Below, piece by piece: positions 33,109-42,300 of a DNA stretch of 51,092 bases. The translations under genes were made by a program, and so were the position numbers. This stretch comes from DATMMS01 sp036824145 (lineage in GTDB: Bacteria > Chloroflexota > Dormibacteria > DASZGP01), in assembly GCA_036824145.1 (NCBI GenBank), contig DAITAT010000006.1, forward strand, positions 1-51,092, given 5' to 3'. Within the stretch, counting starts at the first letter, position 1, and the number at the start of each line of letters is the position of its first letter. A model generated the notes under the pieces. It was not told the DNA's origin. It saw only the letters and a program-made list of their open reading frames with translations, and searched no databases.

Positions 33109-34731
33109 CTAGCAGGCGTAGTACATACGAGTTGGCAGTGTCGAAAAGGTACCCGCCGAGCCGTCAGGGTTTGTCCACGTCAAGTTGAAGTACACGTATC
33201 CACTCCCTGCTGGTTGGCCATCCATATGGGTGTCGTGGTACGACAGCGTGGGCTGGTGGGTTCCGCTCATCGAGGGCATCGCGGTAATCGAGGTGTAGCT
33301 GGTCTCCGGGTCGAGGCTCGCATCGGGGCGCACGCCTTGCCAGTGCACGGTGACCGAGATGGGGTTGCCGCCCGGCCCCGGGTCCGTGTAGTCGTACTTC
33401 TCATAGAACTTCAGGTCGCGGCCGGCGCCCACAGTGCAGGTGGTGCCGGCTTGCCCCGGCGGACTTGTGAAGGCGCTGCCATCGAGCGGAGTCGGCGCGC
33501 ACGTGCTTGTCCCCGCCATGCAAACGGAATACCAGATCGAGGCCGCGGAGATGGCGAGCTTCCCCGCGACGGGTGACGGGCTGGGCTTTGGCGTCGGTGA
33601 CGGGCTGGGCGAAGGTGACTCCGTCGGGCTCGGAGACGCGCTGGCGATCACGACGGGCACCCTCTGTTTCCCCCCGAAGGCTCCCGCCAGGGCCAGGCCG
33701 GCCAGGAGCAGGACCAGGACGCCGGCCACGCCACCGGCGATCAGCCATTTGTTCTGCCACCACTCTCTCCCGGCCGGTGCGCTGGGCGGGGGCTGGTTGC
33801 CGGCCCCGTCGCCAGCACCTGAAGCGGCCGCGGTTTCACTGACAAGCGGCACTCCGCCAAGGGCCACGATCGCCGCGACCAGGGCCCTGATCGACGATCG
33901 CCGCTCCCAGTCGGGGCCGTAGCCGGCGACCGCGGCCTGCTCGAGGTCGGCGAGGAATTGGAATGCGGTCGGCTGGCGATCGGCGGGATCCTTGGCCATC
34001 GCCCGCATCACCATCTCCGCCACCCCCTGGGGGAGGCTGGTGTTGGCGGCGCGCGGGTCGGGCACCGGCTCGCTCACGTGCATTCGCATCAGCGCCAGTG
34101 GGTTGTCAGCGCGGAAAGGCGTCTTTCCCGTCAGGAACTCGAAGAGTAGCGCCCCGCTGGAGTAGATGTCGGAGCGGTAGTCGACGACTCCGCCCGTGAC
34201 CTGCTCCGGGCTCATGTAGGCTGGCGTGCCTGCTGGGATGCCCCCCGCCGCGCCGGGCCCCGGGCTGAACAGGGCTTGCCCAAAGTCGCCCAGCTTGCTG
34301 ACCCCCTCCCGGTCGGCGAGCAGGTTCTCCGGCTTGATGTCGCGATGGAGCAGCCCCAGCGAGTGGCCATACGCAAGCCCGGTGACGGCGCCCTTGAGAA
34401 CTCCGAGAGCCTGCTCCGGGGCCAGGAAACCGGAGCGGTCCAGGATCTTTCGTAGCGAAGCGCCCTCGACGTACTCGGAAACGAGCCAGGCCCGGCCGGG
34501 CTCCTCGATGAAGTCGTACACCTTGATGCAATTGGGGCTGTCGAGCCGCAGCATGACCTGCGCATCGGCGCGGAAGCGCTGCAGGAAATGCGGGTCGGCG
34601 ACCAACGCCGGCGAGAGCTCCTTGATCGCGACATGCCGATCGAGCTCCGGCAGATAGGCCAGCTTGACGGTGCCCGCGGCCCCCGAACCGAGGGTCCCCT
34701 GGAACTCGTAGCTGTCGATCCGGCTGGCCAA
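33109..34731 (-). CDS. Transmembrane Ser/Thr protein kinase (PknB-like) with unknown extracellular domain
   Basis: 540 residues. The kinase domain (about 8-270) has glycine loop GSGAAG, Lys in HVAIKE (37), HRDIKPEN (129-136), DFG (149-151) and YMSPEQ, all intact. A juxtamembrane stretch, one membrane helix (about 330-352) and a Ser/Pro/Thr-rich linker of SPSPTESPSPSPSP type follow. The extracellular domain of about 160 residues has three Cys, ends MYYAC and has no family I can name. It should sense an outside signal and phosphorylate cytoplasmic Ser/Thr targets. The TTG start at 34731 is preceded closely by AGGAC. The downstream paralogue begins one base after its stop. The two kinase domains are related but the extracellular parts are not obviously so. 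Confidence 0.88.
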   Translation of the reverse strand: MASRIDSYEFQGTLGSGAAGTVKLAYLPELDRHVAIKELSPALVADPHFLQRFRADAQVMLRLDSPNCIKVYDFIEEPGRAWLVSEYVEGASLRKILDRSGFLAPEQALGVLKGAVTGLAYGHSLGLLHRDIKPENLLADREGVSKLGDFGQALFSPGPGAAGGIPAGTPAYMSPEQVTGGVVDYRSDIYSSGALLFEFLTGKTPFRADNPLALMRMHVSEPVPDPRAANTSLPQGVAEMVMRAMAKDPADRQPTAFQFLADLEQAAVAGYGPDWERRSSIRALVAAIVALGGVPLVSETAAASGAGDGAGNQPPPSAPAGREWWQNKWLIAGGVAGVLVLLLAGLALAGAFGGKQRVPVVIASASPSPTESPSPSPSPTPKPSPSPVAGKLAISAASIWYSVCMAGTSTCAPTPLDGSAFTSPPGQAGTTCTVGAGRDLKFYEKYDYTDPGPGGNPISVTVHWQGVRPDASLDPETSYTSITAMPSMSGTHQPTLSYHDTHMDGQPAGSGYVYFNLTWTNPDGSAGTFSTLPTRMYYAC

Positions 34732-34796
34732 AGTCCTAACAGGATAGGGCCGCCAGGTTGGCTAGCGGCTGTCGTTGGGGTCCGAGGTCACTGCGC

Positions 34797-34832
34797 TATC
34801 TTCGGACCATGTGCGGGGTGTTGCGCCGTTGA
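34797..34832 (+). promoter_or_regulatory. Putative -10 and leader ORF of the phytoene-dehydrogenase-like gene
   Basis: TATCTT (34797-34802) is followed after six bases by ATG (34809), which opens a 7-codon ORF (MCGVLRR) ending TGA at 34830-34832. That stop overlaps an in-frame TTG (34829) of the main gene. Alternatively the GTG at 34811 is the main start on a leaderless mRNA. Confidence 0.3.
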
Positions 34833-36256
34833 CTTCCGGAAAGTACGACGCAGTCGTCGTCGGCTCCGGCCCCAACGGACTCTCGGCGGCGATCACGATC
34901 GCCCGCGCCGGCCGGTCGGTGCTGGTATTGGAAGCCGAATCGACATGGGGTGGCGGGACTCGCACCGCCGAGCTGACGCTGCCGGGATTTCGCCACGATG
35001 TCTGCTCCTCCGCTCACCCGCTGCTGGCGGGCTCGCCGTTCTTCCGGGGCCTGGCTCTCGGCGACCTGGGCATCGAGATGGTTCAACCCGAGTTGCCGCT
35101 CGCCCAACCCCTTGAGGACGGCAGCGCTGTCGTCATGGAGCGCTCGATCGAGGCCACTGCGGACGGCCTGGGCGCCGATGCCGGGGCTTATCGCCGCCTG
35201 ATGCGCCGATCGGTCGGCGCCGCCGACAAGCTCATTCCAGAGCTGTTGGCGCCGGCTCATCTGCCGCGGCACCCCTTGCTGATGGCCCGCTTCGGAATCC
35301 CAGCCTTGCTCTCGGCATCCGCCCTATCTCGCGCCGGATTCAAGGGCGAGCGTGCTCGCGCCCTGTTCGCCGGGCTCGCCGCCCACTCGATGCAATCCCT
35401 GACCGCACCGGCCACGGCGGCCTTTGGCATGGTGATGGGCATCCTCGGCCACGCTTACGGCTGGCCGCTGGTGCGCGGCGGCTCGCACGTGATTGCCGAT
35501 GGCTTGGTCGCCGAGCTGCGCCGCCTCGGCGGTGAAGTCGAGACGGGCAGACGGGTGGCATCGTTGGCCGAGGTGCCCGACAGCCGAGCCGTGCTCTTCG
35601 ACCTGACGCCCAGGCAGGTCGTCGACATTGCCGGCGACCAATTGTCCGAGCGGTACCAGCGCAGCCTTTCCCGCTATCGTTACGGCCCTGGCGTCTTCAA
35701 GCTGGACCTCGCCTTGGACGGCCCGATCCCGTGGCGGGCCGAGGAGTGTCGACGCGCGGGGACCATCCACATCGGCTCCTCGCTCCAGGAGATCGTGAAC
35801 TCTGAAACCCTGGTGTCGCGAGGGAGCGTCGCCGACACCCCCTACACGATCGTGATCCAGCCCACCCTTTGCGACCCCGGGCGTGCCCCGGCGGGCAAGC
35901 ACATCGCCTGGCTCTACTGCCACGTGCCCGCCGGCTACTCCGTGGACCTGACCGAGATCCTGCTGGCCCGGGTGGAGCACTTCGCGCCTGGCTTCCGCGA
36001 CCTCATCCTTCAGGTCAGCACCATGGATCCCGCCGCCATCGAGGCGCATAACCCCAACTACATTGGCGGCGACATCAACGGTGGAATCCAGGACCTGCGC
36101 CAGCTCTTCACGCGCCCAACCGTGAGCATCACGCCGTATGCCACATCAAATCCCCGGCTCTACATCTGCTCCTCGTCGACCCCGCCCGGTGGCGGCGTCC
36201 ACGGGATGTGCGGGGTGTTCGCGGCGGGTGTGGCGTTGCGCCGGGCGCTGGCCTGA
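34811..36256 (+). CDS. Phytoene dehydrogenase-like FAD-dependent oxidoreductase
   Basis: About 481 residues. YDAVVVGSGPNGLSAAITIARAGRSVLVLEAESTWGGGTRTAELTLPGFRHDVCSSAHPL is the FAD-binding N-terminus with GxGxxG and the following GGxxR motif. The C-terminal YICSSSTPPGGGVHGMCGVFAAGVALRRAL is the matching FAD-binding end. This is the CrtI/COG1233 superfamily; members desaturate carotenoids or isomerise and reduce retinoid-like lipids. No other carotenoid gene is nearby, so the substrate is unknown. No Shine-Dalgarno is seen. GTG at 34811 lies nine bases after a TATCTT hexamer; TTG codons at 34775 and 34829 are alternative starts. It is divergent from the kinase pair. Confidence 0.75.
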   Translation: MRGVAPLTSGKYDAVVVGSGPNGLSAAITIARAGRSVLVLEAESTWGGGTRTAELTLPGFRHDVCSSAHPLLAGSPFFRGLALGDLGIEMVQPELPLAQPLEDGSAVVMERSIEATADGLGADAGAYRRLMRRSVGAADKLIPELLAPAHLPRHPLLMARFGIPALLSASALSRAGFKGERARALFAGLAAHSMQSLTAPATAAFGMVMGILGHAYGWPLVRGGSHVIADGLVAELRRLGGEVETGRRVASLAEVPDSRAVLFDLTPRQVVDIAGDQLSERYQRSLSRYRYGPGVFKLDLALDGPIPWRAEECRRAGTIHIGSSLQEIVNSETLVSRGSVADTPYTIVIQPTLCDPGRAPAGKHIAWLYCHVPAGYSVDLTEILLARVEHFAPGFRDLILQVSTMDPAAIEAHNPNYIGGDINGGIQDLRQLFTRPTVSITPYATSNPRLYICSSSTPPGGGVHGMCGVFAAGVALRRALA

Positions 36257-36257
36257 C

Positions 36258-36263
36258 TAAGCT
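36258..36263 (+). promoter_or_regulatory. Putative -10 hexamer, leaderless DinB-like gene
   Basis: TAAGCT is separated from the ATG at 36270 by exactly six bases and no Shine-Dalgarno is present. The element starts two bases after the stop of the previous gene. Confidence 0.35.
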
Positions 36264-36269
36264 CTAGGC

Positions 36270-37037
36270 ATGAGCAGTTTCGCCGAGAGCATGACCGGGA
36301 TGGCTGCCCTCAGCGACGACCAGATGGCGCGCCCGTGGCACTGGCGCGCCGGCGGGGAAGAGGAGCTTGGTATCCGCGACGCCTACCACCGATCACTTGA
36401 GGATGAGAACGTGCAGACCACTTCGGTGGTCGCGGCGGGGTTGGGCGAGGTCGCGGCGGCCCTGTCTCTTGCGCAGCGGGCCGCCGGCGACCTGTGCGGG
36501 CTGCTCGCGGGTCAGTCCGATGAGCTCCTCGACCAAGAGCCGGCGCGGGGTGAGTGGCCGTTGCGCGAGGTCATGCGCCACACCATCAACACCGAGGGCG
36601 GCTTTCGTGCCAGAAGCCTTTGGGCGGTGGATCGTGGCCCCGACGATTCTCCCGACGTCCCGGCAGACCGCGTACCTGCCGATGTCGACGTCTCGGGCGA
36701 CACGACGTCGATCATCGCCACGTTACTCGCTGCCCGCGCAGACACCGACGAGGAGTTCGCACGCCTCACCGCCGATGACCTGGCGAAGCCGGCGCGCTGG
36801 GCTGGCTACCCGGTGGACGTGCGTTTCCGGATGCACCGCCACGCCTCGCACCTGGCCGAGCACACCAACCAGTGCGAGAAGGCTTTGCACGCCCTCGGGG
36901 AGGATCCCGGTGAGGCTCGACAGCTGGTGCGCGCGATCTGGGCGGCGCGCGGCGGCCATGAGCGCCTCAGCGACCCGGCCGCCCTGCGCGTGCTCGACGA
37001 TGAGTTGGCGGCACGGGTGCAGAGCCTCGGCGTCTAG
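36270..37037 (+). CDS. DinB-like metal-binding four-helix protein
   Basis: 255 residues, predicted all-helical. LLDQEPARGEWPLREVMRHTINTEGGFRARSL and VDVRFRMHRHASHLAEHTNQCEKALHALG carry the His residues expected for the three-His metal site of the DinB/YfiT superfamily (one in helix 2, HxxxH in the last helix). Members include mycothiol- or bacillithiol-dependent transferases and hydrolases of unknown substrate. Residues 1-70 add an N-terminal helical segment not needed for the fold. The function is not assigned. It converges with thiD. Confidence 0.65.
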   Translation: MSSFAESMTGMAALSDDQMARPWHWRAGGEEELGIRDAYHRSLEDENVQTTSVVAAGLGEVAAALSLAQRAAGDLCGLLAGQSDELLDQEPARGEWPLREVMRHTINTEGGFRARSLWAVDRGPDDSPDVPADRVPADVDVSGDTTSIIATLLAARADTDEEFARLTADDLAKPARWAGYPVDVRFRMHRHASHLAEHTNQCEKALHALGEDPGEARQLVRAIWAARGGHERLSDPAALRVLDDELAARVQSLGV

Positions 37038-37070
37038 CGCGCCTCAGCGTCGGCACGCGAGCAGCGCCGG

Positions 37071-37874
37071 TCAGTGTCTGTCGGCGAACTCCGAGTGGCC
37101 GAGCGGTCCGTGGCCGGCGCCCAAACCGGGGGCGCCGAGCAGAGCAGCTTGCAGGTAGGCCCTGGCCTTGGTGATCGCTTCCAGCGGCTCCTCGCCCAGC
37201 GCCAGGTGCGCGGCGATGGCGGCGCTGAAGGTGCAGCCGGTACCGTGCGTCGAGGTGCCGCCAACCCGCGGGTAGGTCAGCTCGGTCGAGGCGCCGATGG
37301 CGCTGTCGTAGACGACATCGACGACCGGGTCGGTGGTGGAATGGCCGCCCTTGACGACCACCACCCTCGGTCCCATGGCGGCCAGCTCGGCAGCGGCCTC
37401 GACGACTGAGGCCCGTCCCTCGACCGGGTGTCCCAGCAGCTCTTTGGCTTCGGGGAGGTTGGGGGTTAGCACCGTCGCCAGGGGCAGCAGCAGCTCACGC
37501 ATGCAGACCATCGCCGACGACTCCAGGAGCACATCGCCGGACTTGGCGATCATCACAGGGTCGACGACGAGGTTGCGGGCGCGGTGGTGGCGCAGCCGGT
37601 CGACTACCACCTCGATGATCGAGGCGTTGCCCAACATCCCGGTCTTCCAGGCGCTGGGGTGGAGGTCGTCGGCGATGGCGTCGACCTGGTCGGCGACGAT
37701 CTCCACGTCAGCCAGCATCACGCGGCGGACTCCAATTGTGTTCTGCGCAGTGAGGGCCACGATCGCGCTGGCGCCGTAAACCCCGCAGGCGGCAAAAGTC
37801 TTGAGGTCGGCCTGGATCCCGGCGCCGCCGCCGGAATCACTGCCTGCGATGGTGCACGCGACGGCCGCCGTCAT
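37071..37874 (-). CDS. thiD: Hydroxymethylpyrimidine/phosphomethylpyrimidine kinase ThiD
   Basis: 267 residues, family length. It phosphorylates HMP to HMP-P and HMP-PP for thiamine synthesis. CTIAGSDSGGGAGIQADLKTFAACGVYGASAIVALTAQNT is the substrate-binding N-terminus. DPVMIAKSGDVLL, TPNLPEAKELLG, VVVKGGH and the anion-hole/catalytic segment GGTSTHGTGCTFSAAIAAHLA are all present, with the catalytic Cys in GTGC. The ATG at 37874 overlaps the TGA of the permease gene (ATGA), so the pair is translationally coupled. It lies under the control of a TPP riboswitch through that operon. Confidence 0.95.
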   Translation of the reverse strand: MTAAVACTIAGSDSGGGAGIQADLKTFAACGVYGASAIVALTAQNTIGVRRVMLADVEIVADQVDAIADDLHPSAWKTGMLGNASIIEVVVDRLRHHRARNLVVDPVMIAKSGDVLLESSAMVCMRELLLPLATVLTPNLPEAKELLGHPVEGRASVVEAAAELAAMGPRVVVVKGGHSTTDPVVDVVYDSAIGASTELTYPRVGGTSTHGTGCTFSAAIAAHLALGEEPLEAITKARAYLQAALLGAPGLGAGHGPLGHSEFADRH

Positions 37875-39259
37875 GCCGGAGTCGGGCGCCTCCAGAACCT
37901 CAGCAGTACGACAAAAAGGACCGCGCTCACACCCACCCCCACGAAGCTGCTGATGTCGGCCGGCTGGTCGTGGAACAGCAGCCTGGCGCCCAGCCCCTGG
38001 TAGAACCCCGGCTCCTGGAAGAAGAGCAATGTCGCCAACGTACCCAGTCCGAAGGTTGCCAGCGCCGGCCACCTCAGGCTTTTCGCCCACGATGAAGCGG
38101 GGGCGGTGATCTCCTCGATGTTGATCCGCCCGCGCCGCCTCCAGAAATCGATCAAGACCACGATGCACCAGGCCGGGAACCAGACATAGGTGACGGTCAG
38201 GAAGCTCAGATAGATGGTCAGGAAGCGGTCGGCGTTGAGCAGCACCAGCCCGCCGAGGAACCCGCCGATCACGCCCACCACCAGCGCCGCGGCCCAGCGG
38301 CGCATCCGGATCCCGATGGCCAGCCCGCTCAGAGACGCGGTGTAGACGTTGAGGTAGTTACTGCTCATCTCAGCGATGACGATGAAGGCCGCGAACGTCC
38401 AGGCCAGCCACGTCGGCACGTTGCGCACGATCAGCCCGGCGAGGTCCTGGTTCTTGGGGTCGATGCTCTGAACCAGCGCCCCGAGGACGCCACAGATGAC
38501 CAGCGTCAGGACGCTTCCGGCGCCGCTGTAAAAGCTCACCGCCGTGGCGCTCGAATTGCGCGGCAGGTAGCGCGAATAGTCGGCGGCGTAGGTGGCCCAG
38601 GAGACGATCAAGGCGAAGGTCGCGGTGAAGCCGAGGAGAGCTGCGGCGAGGTGGGCGCCGGGGTCGAGGCTGCTGGTAAGGCTGAGGTGGAAGTGTGGCG
38701 CCAGGGCCGCCGCGACCACCGCGCACAGGGCGACGAAGGTCGGCGCCTGGATCGTCTGGACGATGGTGATGGTGCGATGGCCGAAGACGGCGACGACGAT
38801 GCAGCCGGTCACCATCACCACCAGCATCAGGCCGACCGCCCACGCCGGCGGCCCGGCGCCGAAGACTGGCAGCGCCCTGGTGGTGGTGACGGCGATGGCG
38901 CAGTCGTAGCTGAACCAACCGATCGCGATCAGAAGCGTCAGAAGCCCGCCGACGGCGGCGCCGCGGCGCCCAAACGCCAGCCGGGAGAAGACGATCTGGG
39001 GAACTCCGGTGCGGACGCCGGTGACGCTCAGCGGTCCCAGCAGCAATCCGCCGGCAACCGCACCCAGGACCAGGACCAGGATCGCGTCCCAAACTCCCAA
39101 GCCGAGGCTGATCAGGAGGGCGCCTGCGAGGAAGGAGAAGAAGTCGGCCAGCGCCGCCGCCCAGATGAAAAACAGCTCGCGCGGGTGGCCGTGGCGCTCC
39201 CTGTCCGGCACCGGTTCGAGCCCACGTAGCTCAACCTTGAGGAACTCGTCTTGGCTCAT
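37871..39259 (-). CDS. cytX: NCS1-family permease, probable hydroxymethylpyrimidine transporter CytX
   Basis: A 462-residue membrane protein with about 12 hydrophobic helices. The NCS1 (purine-cytosine permease) features are an N-terminal segment followed by FFIWAAALADFFSFLAGALL, GVRTGVPQIVFSRLAFGRRGA and SWATYAADYSRYLPRNSSATAVSFYSGAG. The TPP riboswitch in its leader and the 4-base overlap with thiD identify it as a CytX-type transporter for the thiamine pyrimidine HMP or a close analogue rather than for cytosine. Start 39259 lies directly behind the riboswitch. Imported HMP would be phosphorylated by ThiD. Confidence 0.88.
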   Translation of the reverse strand: MSQDEFLKVELRGLEPVPDRERHGHPRELFFIWAAALADFFSFLAGALLISLGLGVWDAILVLVLGAVAGGLLLGPLSVTGVRTGVPQIVFSRLAFGRRGAAVGGLLTLLIAIGWFSYDCAIAVTTTRALPVFGAGPPAWAVGLMLVVMVTGCIVVAVFGHRTITIVQTIQAPTFVALCAVVAAALAPHFHLSLTSSLDPGAHLAAALLGFTATFALIVSWATYAADYSRYLPRNSSATAVSFYSGAGSVLTLVICGVLGALVQSIDPKNQDLAGLIVRNVPTWLAWTFAAFIVIAEMSSNYLNVYTASLSGLAIGIRMRRWAAALVVGVIGGFLGGLVLLNADRFLTIYLSFLTVTYVWFPAWCIVVLIDFWRRRGRINIEEITAPASSWAKSLRWPALATFGLGTLATLLFFQEPGFYQGLGARLLFHDQPADISSFVGVGVSAVLFVVLLRFWRRPTPA

Positions 39260-39264
39260 CTTTC

Positions 39265-39365
39265 CGATTCCTACGCCAGCATTGTCTGGTCCAGGTTCAA
39301 AGGGTCGCCGCTGGTGCGGCCTCTCAGCTCCCCGCGCTGCGGACGGGGCGCTCCCCTTCGGATCG
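39265..39365 (-). promoter_or_regulatory. TPP riboswitch (THI element)
   Basis: On the minus strand the 5' half reads AAGGGGAGC, then GGGGAGCTGAGAGG. The 3' half reads CCCTTTGAACCTGG, then ACAATGCTGGCGTAGGAATC. These match the conserved CUGAGAG and ACCCUUUGAACCUGA...AAUGCCAGCGUAGGGAA cores of the thiamine pyrophosphate riboswitch. Flanking CGATCC and GGAATCG can close helix P1. The element ends five bases before the cytX start codon, and no separate terminator hairpin is visible, so ligand binding probably hides the GGAAAG ribosome site (inference). Confidence 0.93.
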
Positions 39366-39387
39366 AGGCGATGCTATCACGGGTGCC

Positions 39388-39393
39388 TAGACT
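39388..39393 (+). promoter_or_regulatory. Putative -10 hexamer, leaderless lhr
   Basis: TAGACT followed by six bases and the ATG at 39400; no Shine-Dalgarno. The element lies between the divergent riboswitch and lhr. Confidence 0.35.
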
Positions 39394-39399
39394 CATGGG

Positions 39400-42300
39400 A
39401 TGCCCGCCATTCTCGACCTCTTTTCGGTGCCCGCCAGGGACTGGTTCGAGGGCGCCTTCGCCGCGCCCACCGAGGTCCAGGTGGGCGGCTGGGCCGCTGT
39501 CGCTGACGGCCGGCACACGCTGATGTGCGCCCCCACCGGCAGTGGCAAGACCCTGGCTGCATTCCTGTGGTGCCTCGACCAGCTCGGCCGGGAGCCGCTG
39601 CCCGCCACCGGCGAGCGATGCCGCGTCCTCTACATCAGCCCGCTGAAGGCGCTCACCGTTGACATCGAGCGAAACCTCCGCGCGCCGCTGGCGGGGATGC
39701 GTCTCCAGGCGGAGCGTCAGGGTCTGCCGCTACCTGAGATCAACGTCGCCGTCCGCACCGGCGACACGCCGCAGAACGAGCGCCGGCAGATCGAGCGGCA
39801 CCCGCCTGACATCCTGATCACAACACCGGAGTCGCTCTTCCTGATGCTCACCAGCGCGGCGCGCGAGGTGCTCAGGTCGGTGCGCTGGGTGATCGTCGAC
39901 GAGATTCATTCGATGGCCGCCACCAAGCGCGGCGCCCACCTGGCCCTGAGCCTCGAGCGGCTGGCCGCCTTGACCGCCCACGAGCCGCAGCGGATCGGGC
40001 TCTCGGCGACCCAGCGCCCGCTGGAGGAGGTGGGCCGCTTCCTCGGGGGGGTCGGCCGCCAGGTCGACCTCGTCGATGCGGGTCGAGGCAAGACCATGGA
40101 GATCACCGTCGAGGTGCCGGTGGAGGACATGGCGGACCTGGAGCGAGGACCGGCCGGTGGCGGCGGCGTGGCTGAAGCGGAGCCGGGGATGCCACGGCGG
40201 AGCATCTGGCCGGCGATCCATCCCCGGCTGCTGGAGCTGATCCGTCAGCACCACTCGACAATCATCTTCGTCAACTCGCGTCGCCTGGCCGAGCGGCTGG
40301 CGGCGCGTCTCAACGAGCTGTCGGCACAGGAATCCGGGCATGACCTGTCGACCGGGCCGGCCCCGGAGCTGGTCCGGGCGCACCACGGCTCGATCGCCCG
40401 CGAGCAGCGGACCGAGATCGAGGAGGCGCTCAAGGCGGGACGACTGCCGGCGTTGGTGGCGACCTCGAGCCTGGAGCTCGGCATCGACATGGGCGCTGTC
40501 GACCTCGTCATCCAGGTCGAGGCTCCCACCAGCGTTGCCAGCGGGATCCAGCGGATCGGGCGCGCCGGCCACGCCGTCGGCGAGCCCTCGAAGGGGATCA
40601 TTTTTCCCAACCACCGGGGCGACCTGTTGGAGGCGGCGGTGGTGGTGGAGCGGATGCTGTCCGGCGAGATCGAGGAGACACGGGTGCCGCGCAACCCGCT
40701 GGACGTACTGGCGCAGCAGCTGGTGGCGATGTGCGCGCTGGACAGCTGGCTGGTCGATGACGCGCGGGCGCTGGTGCGGCGCGCCTACCCATTCTCCGAC
40801 CTGGGCGACCGCATCTTTGACGCCACCCTCGACATGCTTGCCGGGCGCTACCCCTCCGACGACTTCCCTGAGCTGCGCCCGCGGATCGTCTGGGATCGGG
40901 TCGAAGGTCGCATCCGCGGCCGAGCCGGCGCCCAGCGGCTGGCGGTGGTCAGCGGTGGCACCATCCCCGACCGGGGCCTCTACACGGTCACCCTCTTCGA
41001 CGGCATTCCGGGCGCCCAGGCCGGCGGTGATGGGATAGCCCGCGAGGCGGGTGCGGCGGCGGGCACCGTGGCGCCGCCGGGCGGCCGGCGACCCGGCCGC
41101 CGCGTCGGCGAGCTCGACGAGGAGATGGTCTACGAGATGCGCCCGGGCCAGGTCTTTGTGCTCGGCGCCACCAGCTGGAAGATCGTCGACATCACGCCGT
41201 CGCAGGTGCTGGTGCTTCCCGCACCCGGTCAGCCCGGCACCATCGCGTTCTGGCACGGCGACTCGGTGGGGCGCCCGGTCGAGGTTGGTCGGGCACTCGG
41301 AAAGATGACCCGCGAGCTCCGCGCCGCCACTCCCGAGGCTGCCATCGAGAGGCTTCGCACCGGCCCTGGCCTGGACGCGAGGGCGGCGCAGAACCTGCTC
41401 GACTACCTCTCCGACCAGGCGGCGTCCACCGGCGCTGTCCCCGACGACAGGACCATCGTGGTGGAGCGCTTCCGCGACACCCTCGGCGATTGGCGGGTTT
41501 GCGTCCTCACGCCTTTCGGGGCCCGTGTGCATGCGCCCTGGGCGATCGCGGTGGCGGCGCGGCTGCAGGAGAGCACGGGGCTCGAGGTGGAGTCGATGTA
41601 CACCGACGAGGGCTTTGCGATTCGCCTGCCGGATGTCGAGCAGCCGCCCACCGACAACGAGTTCTTCATCGAGCCGGAGGACGTCCGCGAGCTCGTCACC
41701 AACCAGCTCGACGGCTCGGCATTGTTCGCCTCGCATTTCCGCGAGAACGCGGCACGCGCCCTGCTGTTGCCGCGCCGGCGGCCCGGCCAGCGAACACCCC
41801 TATGGCAGCAGCGGCAGCGTAGCCACAGCCTGCTCCAGGTTGCCAGCCGCCACCCGGACTTCCCCATCATCCTGGAGACCTATCGCGAGTGCCTCAGCGA
41901 CGTCTTCGACCTCGACGCTCTCACCGAGCTGATGGCCCAGGTGCGGTCGCGAGAGGTGCGGGTGGTGTCCGTGGAGAGCGAGCGCTCGTCGCCCTTCGCG
42001 GCGTCCCTCCTCTTCGACTACATCGCCCAATTCGTATACGAGGGCGACGCGCCCCTGGGGGAGCGGCGGGCGCAGGCGCTGGCGCTGGACCGCGACCTGC
42101 TTGCGGAGCTGCTCGGAGCCGAGGAGTTCCGTGAGCTGCTCAGTCCGGAGGTCATCGCCGCGATCGAGCTGGAGCTGCAGTGGCTGCACGAGAACCGCCA
42201 TCCGCGTGACGTCGATGAGGCCGAGGACCTGCTCCGTCGCCTCGGCGACTTGAGCGTCCAGGAGGCGGCGGCGCGGGGCGTCCCGAGCGAGTGGCTGGAC

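Noticed and set aside
33590..33660. Repetitive G/C-rich stretch resembling a repeat array or CRISPR-like element
   Set aside because: It encodes the Ser/Pro/Thr-rich linker of the kinase in frame; there are no spacers.
39730..41736. A 668-residue minus-strand open frame opposite lhr
   Set aside because: It is antisense to the conserved helicase core, its composition is Arg/His/Gly/Pro-rich with no fold pattern, and it is explained by high-GC codon bias.
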